From Candidatus Tiddalikarchaeum anstoanum (GTDB lineage: Archaea > Nanobdellota > Nanobdellia > Tiddalikarchaeales > Tiddalikarchaeaceae): a DNA stretch of 64,000 nt. The position numbers were made by a program, and so were the translations under genes. Below the pieces are notes generated by a model. It did not search any database and was not told where the DNA came from. It was given only the letters and a program-made list of their open reading frames with translations. The stretch covers positions 1 to 64,000 of the forward strand of contig CABMEV010000005.1 of the NCBI GenBank assembly GCA_902385255.1, given 5' to 3'. The first letter of the stretch is position 1, and every line of letters starts with the position of its first letter. Positions 27,574 to 35,293 of this stretch are shown one piece after another.

Positions 27574-28221
27574 ATGAAAAAGGCTAAAAAAAATAATACA
27601 ACAACGATAATACTTATAATATTATTAGCGATTATGCTCCTTAGCTCTGTATTGTCAGTTTTCGTGCAGAAAGAAACAAAACCAACAATGAAATTACAGG
27701 TTGGTTATTATATTAACGGACAAACTTACCCTGCACAAGAGGTAAAAACAGACATTAACAACACATTATACGGATTATTAACATCACTAGGCACTGTGGA
27801 ATTAACACAAGAAGGAAATGTGAAATGCTTCGGCCAATACTGCAACAATTTTTTACCTCCTGCCGTGTCATGGACTATATTCGTAAATAATTACCCGCAG
27901 ACAGACTTAACGCGTACGCTGAAAGAGAACGATTACGTCACGCTTTATTTCGGCCACACGTTAAATTTCGGCAACGTAACGCTAACCTTAAACATTGAAG
28001 GATACAATGAAACGAATTCTGTATTAATTGTTGATAATACAATACTTGGAGACATGATGGATAATTATAATGGGACATTCATGAATAACACGCTAAACTG
28101 CTTGTTTGAACTATGCAATAATGAGAACAATACTTGGACAATAATGAAGAATAACGAGATAGTAAATAATTACAATACCACCCTCAGAATTGGAGACGCA
28201 CTAATATTCAAATACGAATAA
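27574..28221 (+). CDS. Secreted protein with two DUF4430-like modules (215 aa)
   Basis: A single N-terminal helix (TTIILIILLAIMLLSSVLSVF) anchors or exports the protein. The first module (residues 35-130) has the DUF4430 pattern: NTLYGLLTSLGTVEL, a disulfide-like pair (CFGQYC), SWTIFVNNYP, and a final NDYVTLYFGH. A second, shorter copy (residues 130-215) repeats it: TILGDMMDNYNG, CLFELC, TWTIMKNNE, GDALIFKYE. DUF4430/transcobalamin-C domains bind ligands or form adhesive beta-grasp folds on secreted proteins. The gene stands alone on the plus strand. The family call is from pattern, moderately sure. Confidence 0.6.
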   Translation: MKKAKKNNTTTIILIILLAIMLLSSVLSVFVQKETKPTMKLQVGYYINGQTYPAQEVKTDINNTLYGLLTSLGTVELTQEGNVKCFGQYCNNFLPPAVSWTIFVNNYPQTDLTRTLKENDYVTLYFGHTLNFGNVTLTLNIEGYNETNSVLIVDNTILGDMMDNYNGTFMNNTLNCLFELCNNENNTWTIMKNNEIVNNYNTTLRIGDALIFKYE

Positions 28222-28228
28222 ATGTTCA

Positions 28229-28311
28229 TTGCAGATGATGATAAACAACTCACAAGCAAACCCTAAAATCTTTTTTTTAGGGAGATGGCTTCATACCCGC
28301 AACTGATGCAA
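28229..28311 (+). ncRNA. Structured RNA candidate, copy 1 (C/D-box-like)
   Basis: This is the first of two similar elements between convergent genes. TTGCA at 28229-28233 pairs with TGCAA at 28307-28311. Inside are a perfect C-box-like ATGATGA (28235-28241) and a D-box CTGA (28303-28306). A hairpin CCCTAAAA/TTTTAGGG in the middle is followed by GGGAGATGGCTT (C'-like) and about 11 variable bases before the D box. This layout fits an archaeal C/D small RNA that guides 2'-O-methylation, but no target was checked and the D' box is poor. Confidence 0.4.
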
Positions 28312-28367
28312 CTAATTCCAATAAAATGATAAGTATTAAAAATACCAATATTTCTTTAAATTTTAAG

Positions 28368-28443
28368 TTTTAGCAGATGAGGAGAAGAACACCCTAGCAC
28401 ACCCGAAAAGGGAGATGGCTTTACCACTCTGTACTGATGCAAA
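28368..28443 (+). ncRNA. Structured RNA candidate, copy 2 (C/D-box-like)
   Basis: The second copy keeps the order of elements: GCAGATGAGGA (C-box-like, one change from ATGATGA), AGCA-ACCC, a CCC-GAAAA-GGG hairpin, GGGAGATGGCTT, a different 11-12 base segment, then ACTGATGCAAA with D box CTGA at 28434-28437. TTT-GCA and TGC-AAA can close the ends. Conserved framework with a different putative guide segment is what two C/D RNAs with different targets would show. A T-run at 28446-28454 could terminate it. Confidence 0.4.
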
Positions 28444-28454
28444 TTTATTTTTTT

Positions 28455-29159
28455 TTAGACTATCTTATGGACTTTGCCGTTATGCTCATCGCTTACTATC
28501 TTGCCATCCTTCAGTCTGATAACCCTCTTGACAAATTGCAATAAGCTCTCATCATGAGTCACTATTACGAATGTTATTTTCTTGTCAACGTTTAACTCAT
28601 GCATTAATTTGATTATCTCACGGCCAGTCTTACTGTCCAGTTGCCCTGTAGGCTCGTCAGCAAGTATGAGTTTTGGATTATTAATCAGGCTGCGGGATAT
28701 TGCTACACGCTGCTTCTCACCGCCGCTTAACTCGCTAGGGTCATGGTCTGCTCTCTGTAGTATTCCGAACTTGTGAAGAAGCTGCCTGGCATACTCTTTT
28801 CTGCTGTTGCTCAGCCTGTAAGGGACAAGAGGCATTACTACATTTTCAAGAGCGTTAACTCCTGGGATTAAATTAAATGTCTGGAATATGAATCCTATCT
28901 TGTTCAAACGGATATTTGCTAATTCATCATCAGATAATTTGCTCACGTCTACGCCGTCAATTATTACTGAACCTTTCGTAGGCGTATCAAGGCAGCCCAC
29001 CATGTGAAGTAGCGTACTTTTTCCGCTGCCGCTAGGACCTACAACTGCAACAAAATCGCCTACATCTATTTTAAAACTAATATCATCTACAGCTTTAACC
29101 TCATTCCTCTCCCCAATATTATAATACTTGCATAAGTTTTTTACTTCAATCAACGCCAT
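28455..29159 (-). CDS. MacB/LolD-type ABC transporter ATPase (234 aa)
   Basis: This is the ATPase of a lipoprotein/macrolide-export type ABC system. Walker A (GPSGSGKST) is near residues 38-46, the Q-loop (FIFQTFNLIPG) near 90, the signature LSGGEKQRVAISR near 143, Walker B (LILADEPTGQLD) near 166 and the H-loop (FVIVTHD) near 200. Length and motifs match MacB/LolD/FtsE ATPases. It is the last gene after two FtsX-like permeases, its obvious partners. The system probably transmits mechanical force to, or exports, a substrate at the cell surface; the substrate is unknown. Confidence 0.9.
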   Translation of the reverse strand: MALIEVKNLCKYYNIGERNEVKAVDDISFKIDVGDFVAVVGPSGSGKSTLLHMVGCLDTPTKGSVIIDGVDVSKLSDDELANIRLNKIGFIFQTFNLIPGVNALENVVMPLVPYRLSNSRKEYARQLLHKFGILQRADHDPSELSGGEKQRVAISRSLINNPKLILADEPTGQLDSKTGREIIKLMHELNVDKKITFVIVTHDESLLQFVKRVIRLKDGKIVSDEHNGKVHKIV

Positions 29160-29203
29160 ATTTTAATCAACTCACATTTTTCATTCATTTTAAAACTTTT
29201 TTT

Positions 29204-30346
29204 TTACCTCTTTGTCACTGCCTCGACAGGGCTCATCCTGCTCGCCTTATACGCAGGGTAAGAGCTTCCAACCAAACTTAAAGTTACAGCAAAAAGAGTG
29301 GCCTGCCCGATTAATTGTATATCAATCTTTGAAGGTATATTAGTAAATGACACAGCCAAGTTAGATACGAAGTTTCCAAAAATTATGCCTATCAACGCTC
29401 CGACAATACCTAAAACAAAACCTTCAAGTATTATCATTACGAAAACATCACGGTTACGCCATCCTATTGCCTTCAAGACTCCGAACTCCTGGATGCGCTC
29501 CATAACACTCATCAGCATAGTATTCATAACACCTATGCCGCCTACGAATCCTGCTATGCCGCTAACAACCCATAATGCGAGATTAAGGCTTCCTAGAAAA
29601 CCGGCTGTGGCGTCAGAAGCATCCTGCATATTCATAGCTTCTAAAACACCATTATACCTCTCATTTATCCTGTCTTTCAAATCACGCATCCCCATAGGAT
29701 TAATAGGAAGGACTGCAAAATTAGTCACGGTATTATCGTTGAAATTGAAAAGTATCCTCGCTTCATCTATTGTAACAATGACTACGTTAAACATTGGACT
29801 CTTAACTTTTGTCTCGTATATTCCAACAACTTGGTAAGTTATGCCGTTAATCATCATAGTTGTCCCGACAAATAAGTTATACTGGTCTGCAATCTGCGAA
29901 CCTATAACCACGCTCTTCCTGTCATTAGCAGTTAACTTCCTCCCTTTCATTACTGTATAATACGGTGCAATATCATAATTATTGGAAGTTACAGGGTCAA
30001 TGCCTATAACGAATATGAAACGGGCAAGCTGGTTGCTTTGGGTATCAACTCCTCCAATATTCTGGGCGTTACCCCATATCTCAGGAGTGACTACCTTAAC
30101 TCCAGGAATACTCTTTAACTTATTCTGATAAGATATATCAAGCGTGCTCATGCTTGGCATTATAGAACTTGACTTCATAACATACATGCTTTGAAAAGAT
30201 GAAAGCATGCTTGTTGAACGTTCAGCAATGCCAAGACTAATACTCACCAAACTAATTATTGCCGCAACACCGATTAAGATGCCTAACACAGTCAGGAAAC
30301 TTCTTCTCTTATTCCTGAGAACGTTGGAAAAGACAAGCCCAATCAT
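29204..30346 (-). CDS. MacB/FtsX-like ABC permease, second paralog (380 aa)
   Basis: The topology is MacB-like: N-terminal helix (FLTVLGILIGVAAIISL), an extracytoplasmic periplasmic-core-like domain (about residues 45-240), then three C-terminal helices including the FtsX region (GGIGVMNTMLMSVMERIQEF, GVLKAIGWRNRDVF). The ATG overlaps the upstream permease stop by four bases. Around 29459-29532 the DNA is nearly identical to the same codons of the neighbouring permease, pointing to recent duplication or gene conversion. It would pair with the other permease as a heterodimer driven by the ATPase encoded next. Confidence 0.88.
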   Translation of the reverse strand: MIGLVFSNVLRNKRRSFLTVLGILIGVAAIISLVSISLGIAERSTSMLSSFQSMYVMKSSSIMPSMSTLDISYQNKLKSIPGVKVVTPEIWGNAQNIGGVDTQSNQLARFIFVIGIDPVTSNNYDIAPYYTVMKGRKLTANDRKSVVIGSQIADQYNLFVGTTMMINGITYQVVGIYETKVKSPMFNVVIVTIDEARILFNFNDNTVTNFAVLPINPMGMRDLKDRINERYNGVLEAMNMQDASDATAGFLGSLNLALWVVSGIAGFVGGIGVMNTMLMSVMERIQEFGVLKAIGWRNRDVFVMIILEGFVLGIVGALIGIIFGNFVSNLAVSFTNIPSKIDIQLIGQATLFAVTLSLVGSSYPAYKASRMSPVEAVTKR

Positions 30347-31500
30347 TCGTATGTCACCGCCTCAACAGGACTCATGGATGCAGCTATTAATGCAGGATAT
30401 ATTGCACTAACTACACCTATACTTATTGCAAAAAATAATACTTCAATAATTAATGCTGGCGTGACAAAAGTAGGTATGCTGCTAACCCACTCAACTGTTA
30501 AACTGCCAACATAACCAAGCACCACTCCTGATAATCCGCCCATTAATCCAATAAGAATAGCCTCCCACATGACCATTGAAATGATATGATTATTCTTCCA
30601 TCCTATTGCCTTCAAGACTCCAAACTCCTGGATGCGCTCCATAACACTCATCAGCATAGTATTCATAACACCTATACCTCCCACTACTGCTGCAATGCCG
30701 CTCACAATCCAGAGCGCTGCAGTCAGGCTTCCAAGGAAACCTCCAAGCATTTCAGTGGCCTGTTGTGATGTAGTCACACGAAGCTGGGGATAAGAATCCT
30801 CCAGTCTCTGGATTAATTCTTCAGTCTTGGTGCGGTCCGCAGGTATTATGTTAATAAATCCAATCTCATCAGTTGAATAATTTGTCAACTCTCTTGCACG
30901 GTCAAGGGTCATGACTAACATTCCTGTAAAACTGCTCAATGATTTTTCAAGATTGAATATTCCAACAACCCTGTAATTCCTGCCGTTAACCTCAACTACG
31001 CTGCCTACAAATAAATTATTATCCTTAGCTAACTGGTCGCTAAGAAGTATACTATTATCCTCACCATGCATAAGCATCCTCCCTCTGCTTACAGAATACC
31101 AAAATATAGTATCCTTGAACTCTTCCGCTTTCTCAGGCTGGATTCCAATACCCGCCACAATAGTAGCACTTCCTGAACGAAAATTTGAAACCCCTATACT
31201 CTGCCCGTTAAAGGAGCTGACTGTAAAAGAGATGCTTTCAGTAAACGCACCGACTCCGTTAAAACGGCCTATCCTGTCAGCGAGCGAAATTGGTATATGG
31301 CTCATGGTGTCATCAAGTGCATTCTTATCAAGCAGCATAATGTACTGCATCTTTCCAAGTATGTTATTAGCAGTCACTCTTACACCATCGCTGATGCTGA
31401 CAAGACTTATTATTGCCGCAATGCCTATAGTGATTCCTATAGTAGTTAAGAAAGTACGACTCAGATTCCTCTTAAGATTCGCAGCAGAGAGCCCTATCAT
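30343..31500 (-). CDS. MacB/FtsX-like ABC permease, first paralog (385 aa)
   Basis: It has the same four-helix MacB layout as its downstream neighbour: helix at about residues 17-40, core domain to about 260, then GGIGVMNTMLMSVMERIQEF, GVLKAIGWKNNHII and two last helices. It ends MSPVEAVTYE, the conserved FtsX tail, matching MSPVEAVTKR of the paralog. It overlaps both neighbours by four bases. Two dissimilar permeases with one ATPase imply a heterodimeric transporter. Confidence 0.88.
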   Translation of the reverse strand: MIGLSAANLKRNLSRTFLTTIGITIGIAAIISLVSISDGVRVTANNILGKMQYIMLLDKNALDDTMSHIPISLADRIGRFNGVGAFTESISFTVSSFNGQSIGVSNFRSGSATIVAGIGIQPEKAEEFKDTIFWYSVSRGRMLMHGEDNSILLSDQLAKDNNLFVGSVVEVNGRNYRVVGIFNLEKSLSSFTGMLVMTLDRARELTNYSTDEIGFINIIPADRTKTEELIQRLEDSYPQLRVTTSQQATEMLGGFLGSLTAALWIVSGIAAVVGGIGVMNTMLMSVMERIQEFGVLKAIGWKNNHIISMVMWEAILIGLMGGLSGVVLGYVGSLTVEWVSSIPTFVTPALIIEVLFFAISIGVVSAIYPALIAASMSPVEAVTYE

Positions 31501-32615
31501 CTTTTCTTTTTAGCTATAACCCTGTAAATAACATACCCGATTAGTAAGACTCCGCCTATTACTACATATAATATAGTATTATTTCCCTGAGCCGGCAAAA
31601 CATCAAAGTTAATATCCTGGTTTATCTGCCTAGTAACACCCAAGTCATCAATATATGAAACAATTATGTTGCCGCTCATTGATGCTTCGCTGTTTAGCTG
31701 CAAATCAAATATTGCACTTGACAAGTCCTCCCTGTCCAAGGAGCCTAAGTATTCAACCTTCCTGCCTATCGCGCTCTCATTCAAAAATAGCTGCGCAACA
31801 ACGTTGTACGCTTTGCCGCTTCCGACATTTTCAACCTGAACACTTATAGTCTGGGCGGTTCCGCTCAATGGAATCTGAGGGTCCAAACTTATGCCGCTGA
31901 AAGCTAATTCAGGAACACCCCTTACCACAACATTTAACATGTCAGTTCCGGAAAAATCCTTAGCACTCTTTTCCAGCGAGAACTGAAAAGCGTCAGGCTT
32001 GATATTTTTCTCAATATAAATATCAGTTGATACTGTTACCGTCTCGCCGACACGTATTTCATTAAAATAAAATTGTGAACCAGTAGTTGGTATGAAGCCG
32101 TCAGGCAGCACGAGATTCAGAAGCACATTATCCAAAGTGTCGCTTCCCTGATTTGTGACATTGATATAAAACTTGGTTATATCATCAATGACCAGACTTG
32201 AAGTGAAACCATCAACAACCAAGTAATTAACAGGTATTACTGTAACTATCGCGCCTGCACTGTTGCCGTAATGAGTGTCTCCGCTGTCATAATTAACCGT
32301 CAATGATATTGAGTAAGAACCGCTTGGAGTATTATTGAGCGCTTTATATGTAGTGGTAATGAAGCGGGTATCGCCAACATTGAAATCATCAAAGCTAAAA
32401 TGAGTATCAGCAAGCACTAACTGCGAGGTTAATGTCACACCTATGGAGTTAAAAGATAAATCACCTGTATTCTGAATGATGAAGCTGACACTTCCGCTGT
32501 CGCCTGCGTGTATGCTGCTGTCTGAAACTGCAACATTGCTGATTATTATCTTAGGCGCTGCAAAAACAACACTCAAAGATAGTATTAATAAGATAGGTAA
32601 AAAAACACGTTTCAT
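31497..32615 (-). CDS. Secreted CARDB/COG1361-type protein with C-terminal anchor (372 aa)
   Basis: A signal peptide (FLPILLILSLSVVFAAP) is followed by three Ig-like beta domains of the CARDB/APHP kind (KIIISNVAVSDSSIHAGDSG; FYINVTNQGSDTLDNVLLNL; AFSGISLDPQIPLSGTAQTI), and a C-terminal helix plus KKKR tail anchors it with the domains outside. COG1361 'S-layer-domain' proteins commonly accompany archaeal MacB-type ABC genes. It is the first gene of that unit, overlapping the permease by four bases. It may act as the extracellular partner that hands substrate to, or is moved by, the transporter. Confidence 0.8.
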   Translation of the reverse strand: MKRVFLPILLILSLSVVFAAPKIIISNVAVSDSSIHAGDSGSVSFIIQNTGDLSFNSIGVTLTSQLVLADTHFSFDDFNVGDTRFITTTYKALNNTPSGSYSISLTVNYDSGDTHYGNSAGAIVTVIPVNYLVVDGFTSSLVIDDITKFYINVTNQGSDTLDNVLLNLVLPDGFIPTTGSQFYFNEIRVGETVTVSTDIYIEKNIKPDAFQFSLEKSAKDFSGTDMLNVVVRGVPELAFSGISLDPQIPLSGTAQTISVQVENVGSGKAYNVVAQLFLNESAIGRKVEYLGSLDREDLSSAIFDLQLNSEASMSGNIIVSYIDDLGVTRQINQDINFDVLPAQGNNTILYVVIGGVLLIGYVIYRVIAKKKR

Positions 32616-32727
32616 AAATTGACTGAAAGTAATGGAATATATATAAAAGTATTGTTAGGCGTGGTAAATATTTATTTACCATATAGTAAATAACTATTAT
32701 ACGGCGTTTCTACGCCAAAACAGAATT
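32616..32727. promoter_or_regulatory. Divergent region with three inverted repeats
   Basis: On the minus strand, ACTTTTATATAT (about 32637-32650) is a TATA box 25-35 bases before 32615. Towards the plus-strand gene lie three successive inverted repeats: GGTAAATA-TT-TATTTACC at 32663-32680 (perfect), ATAGT-AAATA-ACTAT at 32684-32698, and the hairpin GGCGT-TTCT-ACGCC at 32703-32716. The last would sit in the 5' leader if transcription starts upstream of it. They look like operators or a regulatory leader of the plus-strand gene. Confidence 0.45.
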
Positions 32728-32733
32728 TTGAAA

Positions 32734-33738
32734 ATGTTTAAAAATAGAAAAAACTCTTTTTCATCCTTGAAAATGCCACCAAATGCACCAGCTAATACTG
32801 AAAAAGATAAGACCGGGATAAAAATGGTTAAAGCAGGTTTAGCTACTGCGCTAACTTGGTTTACTGCAGGACTTTTCTGGGTCGTTTATGGCAGTGTAAA
32901 ACTTGGCGAGTACGCAGGCAAGAAGTATACATTAAATGATATTAAAAAATATTCAAGCTGTGATACGTTGACTAATAGTACTGCAAAACTTGCAGGTGCT
33001 AATGGTGCAGCAGTTAATTTGGATAATAATTATATGCCTTATGGTTTGTTTAAGGAGAAGTTTCCTAATGCAACTTCTAATGAAGCTTTTATTTATTCAA
33101 AATCGGGAAATACTTACAAGCCAGTTAAGGTTACAGCGTTGGATGATGAAACGAGTTCTGGTGATAATAAAGTAATAAATGATAAAAACGTACTGCACCA
33201 TTATGTTTTAACAGCGAACGAACTTGATAATAATACTCCTACTCGTGCTGCTAACTTGTCTACACTTTTAGCTGTGAAGCATGCTGCTGTGAATGAGTTG
33301 AATCTTACTGATGCTAATGCTGACCAGATTATTGCCGAGTTTAAGAGAAGGAATGTTTTTGGCGATTATCCTGGCGCTCCTCCAAATAGCAGTGTAGCTT
33401 TTACTGGTACTGATGCGAGTGTCGTATACAAGCCTTATTATACTGTTGAACAGACTAACGGGGCTGACGTTGTTAAATGGTTTGGTAATAATAATTCTCA
33501 GTTCTTCTCTAATGATGCTGGCGCTAATGTGTCGAGCTTGTTTGTTAACGATAGTACTGTTAAAAAACTGGGATTATCTCCTGGTTCTATTGCTGGGTTC
33601 AACGTTGCTGCCAAGTTCCCTAATGGTGTTATTTATATGAAGAAGGATAAGAGTTTTGGCGTCGCAGCTGTTAATGCAATACCTGCTGATGCTGATAAGA
33701 TAATAGTGCCTGAGTTCACAACTCTTCAAAAAGCATAG
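32734..33738 (+). CDS. Unrecognised single-TM protein (334 aa)
   Basis: I prefer the ATG at 32734; a TTG at 32728 adds two residues. The basic cytosolic N-terminus (about 35 residues) is followed by one helix (GLATALTWFTAGLFWVVYG, residues 36-55). The rest is a Thr/Asn/Ala-rich domain with no recognised motif and few cysteines. High Asn/Asp/Ala content and T-ending codons (GCT, GTT, ACT) differ from its neighbours and hint at high expression. It stands alone behind strong inverted repeats and before tRNA-Cys. Confidence 0.65.
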   Translation: MFKNRKNSFSSLKMPPNAPANTEKDKTGIKMVKAGLATALTWFTAGLFWVVYGSVKLGEYAGKKYTLNDIKKYSSCDTLTNSTAKLAGANGAAVNLDNNYMPYGLFKEKFPNATSNEAFIYSKSGNTYKPVKVTALDDETSSGDNKVINDKNVLHHYVLTANELDNNTPTRAANLSTLLAVKHAAVNELNLTDANADQIIAEFKRRNVFGDYPGAPPNSSVAFTGTDASVVYKPYYTVEQTNGADVVKWFGNNNSQFFSNDAGANVSSLFVNDSTVKKLGLSPGSIAGFNVAAKFPNGVIYMKKDKSFGVAAVNAIPADADKIIVPEFTTLQKA

Positions 33739-33795
33739 GTAAAATCCCTTTTTTAATAAATTTTAAATAATGCAAACTTACTTTGTTTAGTTAAC

Positions 33796-33866
33796 GCCAG
33801 GATGGCAGAGCGGCCATGCAGTCGGCTGCAGACCGACATAGCCCAGTTCAACTCTGGGTCCTGGCT
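33796..33866 (+). tRNA. tRNA-Cys (anticodon GCA)
   Basis: The acceptor stem GCCAGGA pairs with TCCTGGC. The D arm (GCA/TGC), anticodon stem GTCGG/CCGAC with loop CTGCAGA (anticodon GCA), and T arm CCCAG-TTCAACT-CTGGG all fold perfectly. The discriminator base is T, typical of tRNA-Cys. CCA is not encoded, so the CCA-adding enzyme at 62.4 kb would be needed. A TATA-like TTTAAATAAT lies about 30 bases upstream. In this organism it is probably charged through the Sep-tRNA route, because SepCysS is encoded about 4.5 kb away. Confidence 0.95.
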
Positions 33867-34019
33867 TTCCTACTCAGGATTTCTTAACCCAATTTTTCCG
33901 TTGACAAAACCCAGTTATCCTTGCTCTTGATAGAAGCAATGGAACTAGCTAAATAAACAACTATAAAAAAATGAGAAAGGCACTGACTTATTAAATTAAC
34001 ATCCTCTAAAGTATAATAT

Positions 34020-34592
34020 ATGATAACTCCTCTGCAGATGCAAAAAATTAAGGATTATTCTAAAAAGATGAGGTGGACTATTAATGAAGGATACTGGAAT
34101 CACACAACAGAAGTTGTAAAACATTCAATTAACCTTCAGAAAAAATTCGGCGGAAAGAAAGACATAATCGAAGCTGCAGCATGGCTCCACGACATAGGAA
34201 AAAACAAAGGACGAAACAAACTGGAAGATATGAGCAAAGAAAAACACCAAATAGTAAGCTCAGAAATGGCTGATAAATTCATGAAAGAAATTAACATATC
34301 TGATGAAGAAATACGAAAAGTATGCGATGCAATACTGCAAAGCCACAGCACGAACGATTATCCAGCAAATAAGGAGCAAAGCATAATCGCATGCGCAGAC
34401 AAGATGGCAGTATTAACTGATAATGACGAAGCAAGAAGATGGCACGGAAAGAACTTATCCAAAGAAGACAAATTATTAATAACAAATACGCTGAAAGATA
34501 TATTTTTACACATAAAAAACTCTCCATTCCCATCCGCAGCGGAATACGTGCAGGAACAATATGTTAAAAAACTGGAAAAATACAAAGCATAG
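34020..34592 (+). CDS. HD-domain phosphohydrolase (190 aa)
   Basis: Residues 24-150 carry the HD superfamily metal-binding pattern: HTTEVVKHS, then AAWLHDIGKNKGRN (the HD pair at about residues 58-59), a later H (KEKHQIVSSEMA) and an ILQSHSTNDYP/CADKMAVL region with the final Asp. Length and order fit small stand-alone HDIG-type nucleotidases or phosphodiesterases. Substrate is not predictable. It is followed 50 bases later by a HAD phosphatase on the same strand. Confidence 0.8.
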   Translation: MITPLQMQKIKDYSKKMRWTINEGYWNHTTEVVKHSINLQKKFGGKKDIIEAAAWLHDIGKNKGRNKLEDMSKEKHQIVSSEMADKFMKEINISDEEIRKVCDAILQSHSTNDYPANKEQSIIACADKMAVLTDNDEARRWHGKNLSKEDKLLITNTLKDIFLHIKNSPFPSAAEYVQEQYVKKLEKYKA

Positions 34593-34641
34593 AACTTTTG
34601 GATAACTATTTAAAAGTGAATTTTTAAAATAAAACCTGATA

Positions 34642-35286
34642 ATGAAAAAGTTAGAATGCGTATTATTCGATGCAGACGGCACAATTTTCGACACCGCTAG
34701 GGCATATTACACCACACTCATTAATTCATATAAGAAACTCGGATACAACGAAGATGCAAGTTTTGAATTTTTCAAGAAAAAATTAGTCAACAAGAACTAC
34801 TTTGAATTATTGTCTAAAAAAGGGTTAAACTTGGGCAATAAAAAAGATATTGAAGAGTTCCAAAACTATTTTGAAAAAAGCGCAGTGGAAGAAACTCAGC
34901 CGTTTAAAGGCATTGAAGAACTGATTAAAAAATTGTACAATAATGTAAAATTAGGAATTGTCTCAAACGCTGATTTCGAAATAATGAGCAAAATATTGTC
35001 AAAAACAAATTTAGAGAAATATTTCTCAACAATTATTTATGAAAGCGAAAAACCAGGAATATCCGGAGTAAATATGAGCGTTGATTTATTATCAGTCCCG
35101 AAAAACGGAACTGTACTAATCGGGGACGAGAAAATAGATGCCATATGCGCGGCCAATGCAGGCATTAATTTTATCGGGGTGTCATGGGGATACTCTGACA
35201 TTAAAGAATTTGAAAGATATAAAAAAATAGGAATAGCAAAAAACGTCGGCGAACTTGAATCCATGATATTTTCTTTAATGCACTAG
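34642..35286 (+). CDS. HAD-superfamily phosphatase (214 aa)
   Basis: HAD motif I DADGTIFDT lies at residues 10-18, a helical cap at 20-90, motif II VSNADFE near 110, motif III Lys in SEKPG near 135, and motif IV GDEKIDAICAANAG near 172. This is the phosphoglycolate phosphatase/beta-phosphoglucomutase (type IA) subfamily. A TATA box (CTATTTAAAAG, 34606-34616) places the transcript start almost on the ATG. The substrate is unknown; neighbouring genes give no clear pathway. Confidence 0.85.
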   Translation: MKKLECVLFDADGTIFDTARAYYTTLINSYKKLGYNEDASFEFFKKKLVNKNYFELLSKKGLNLGNKKDIEEFQNYFEKSAVEETQPFKGIEELIKKLYNNVKLGIVSNADFEIMSKILSKTNLEKYFSTIIYESEKPGISGVNMSVDLLSVPKNGTVLIGDEKIDAICAANAGINFIGVSWGYSDIKEFERYKKIGIAKNVGELESMIFSLMH

Positions 35287-35293
35287 CTACATC

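Noticed and set aside
28280-28441. Tandem fluoride (crcB) riboswitches, because GGGAGATGGC and CTGATG resemble that motif.
   Set aside because: The P1 complement and second hairpin of that riboswitch are missing, and both flanking genes end here, so no gene would be controlled downstream.
34291-34533. Minus-strand Cys/Leu-rich frames across the HD hydrolase.
   Set aside because: They are antisense to a gene with intact HD motifs.
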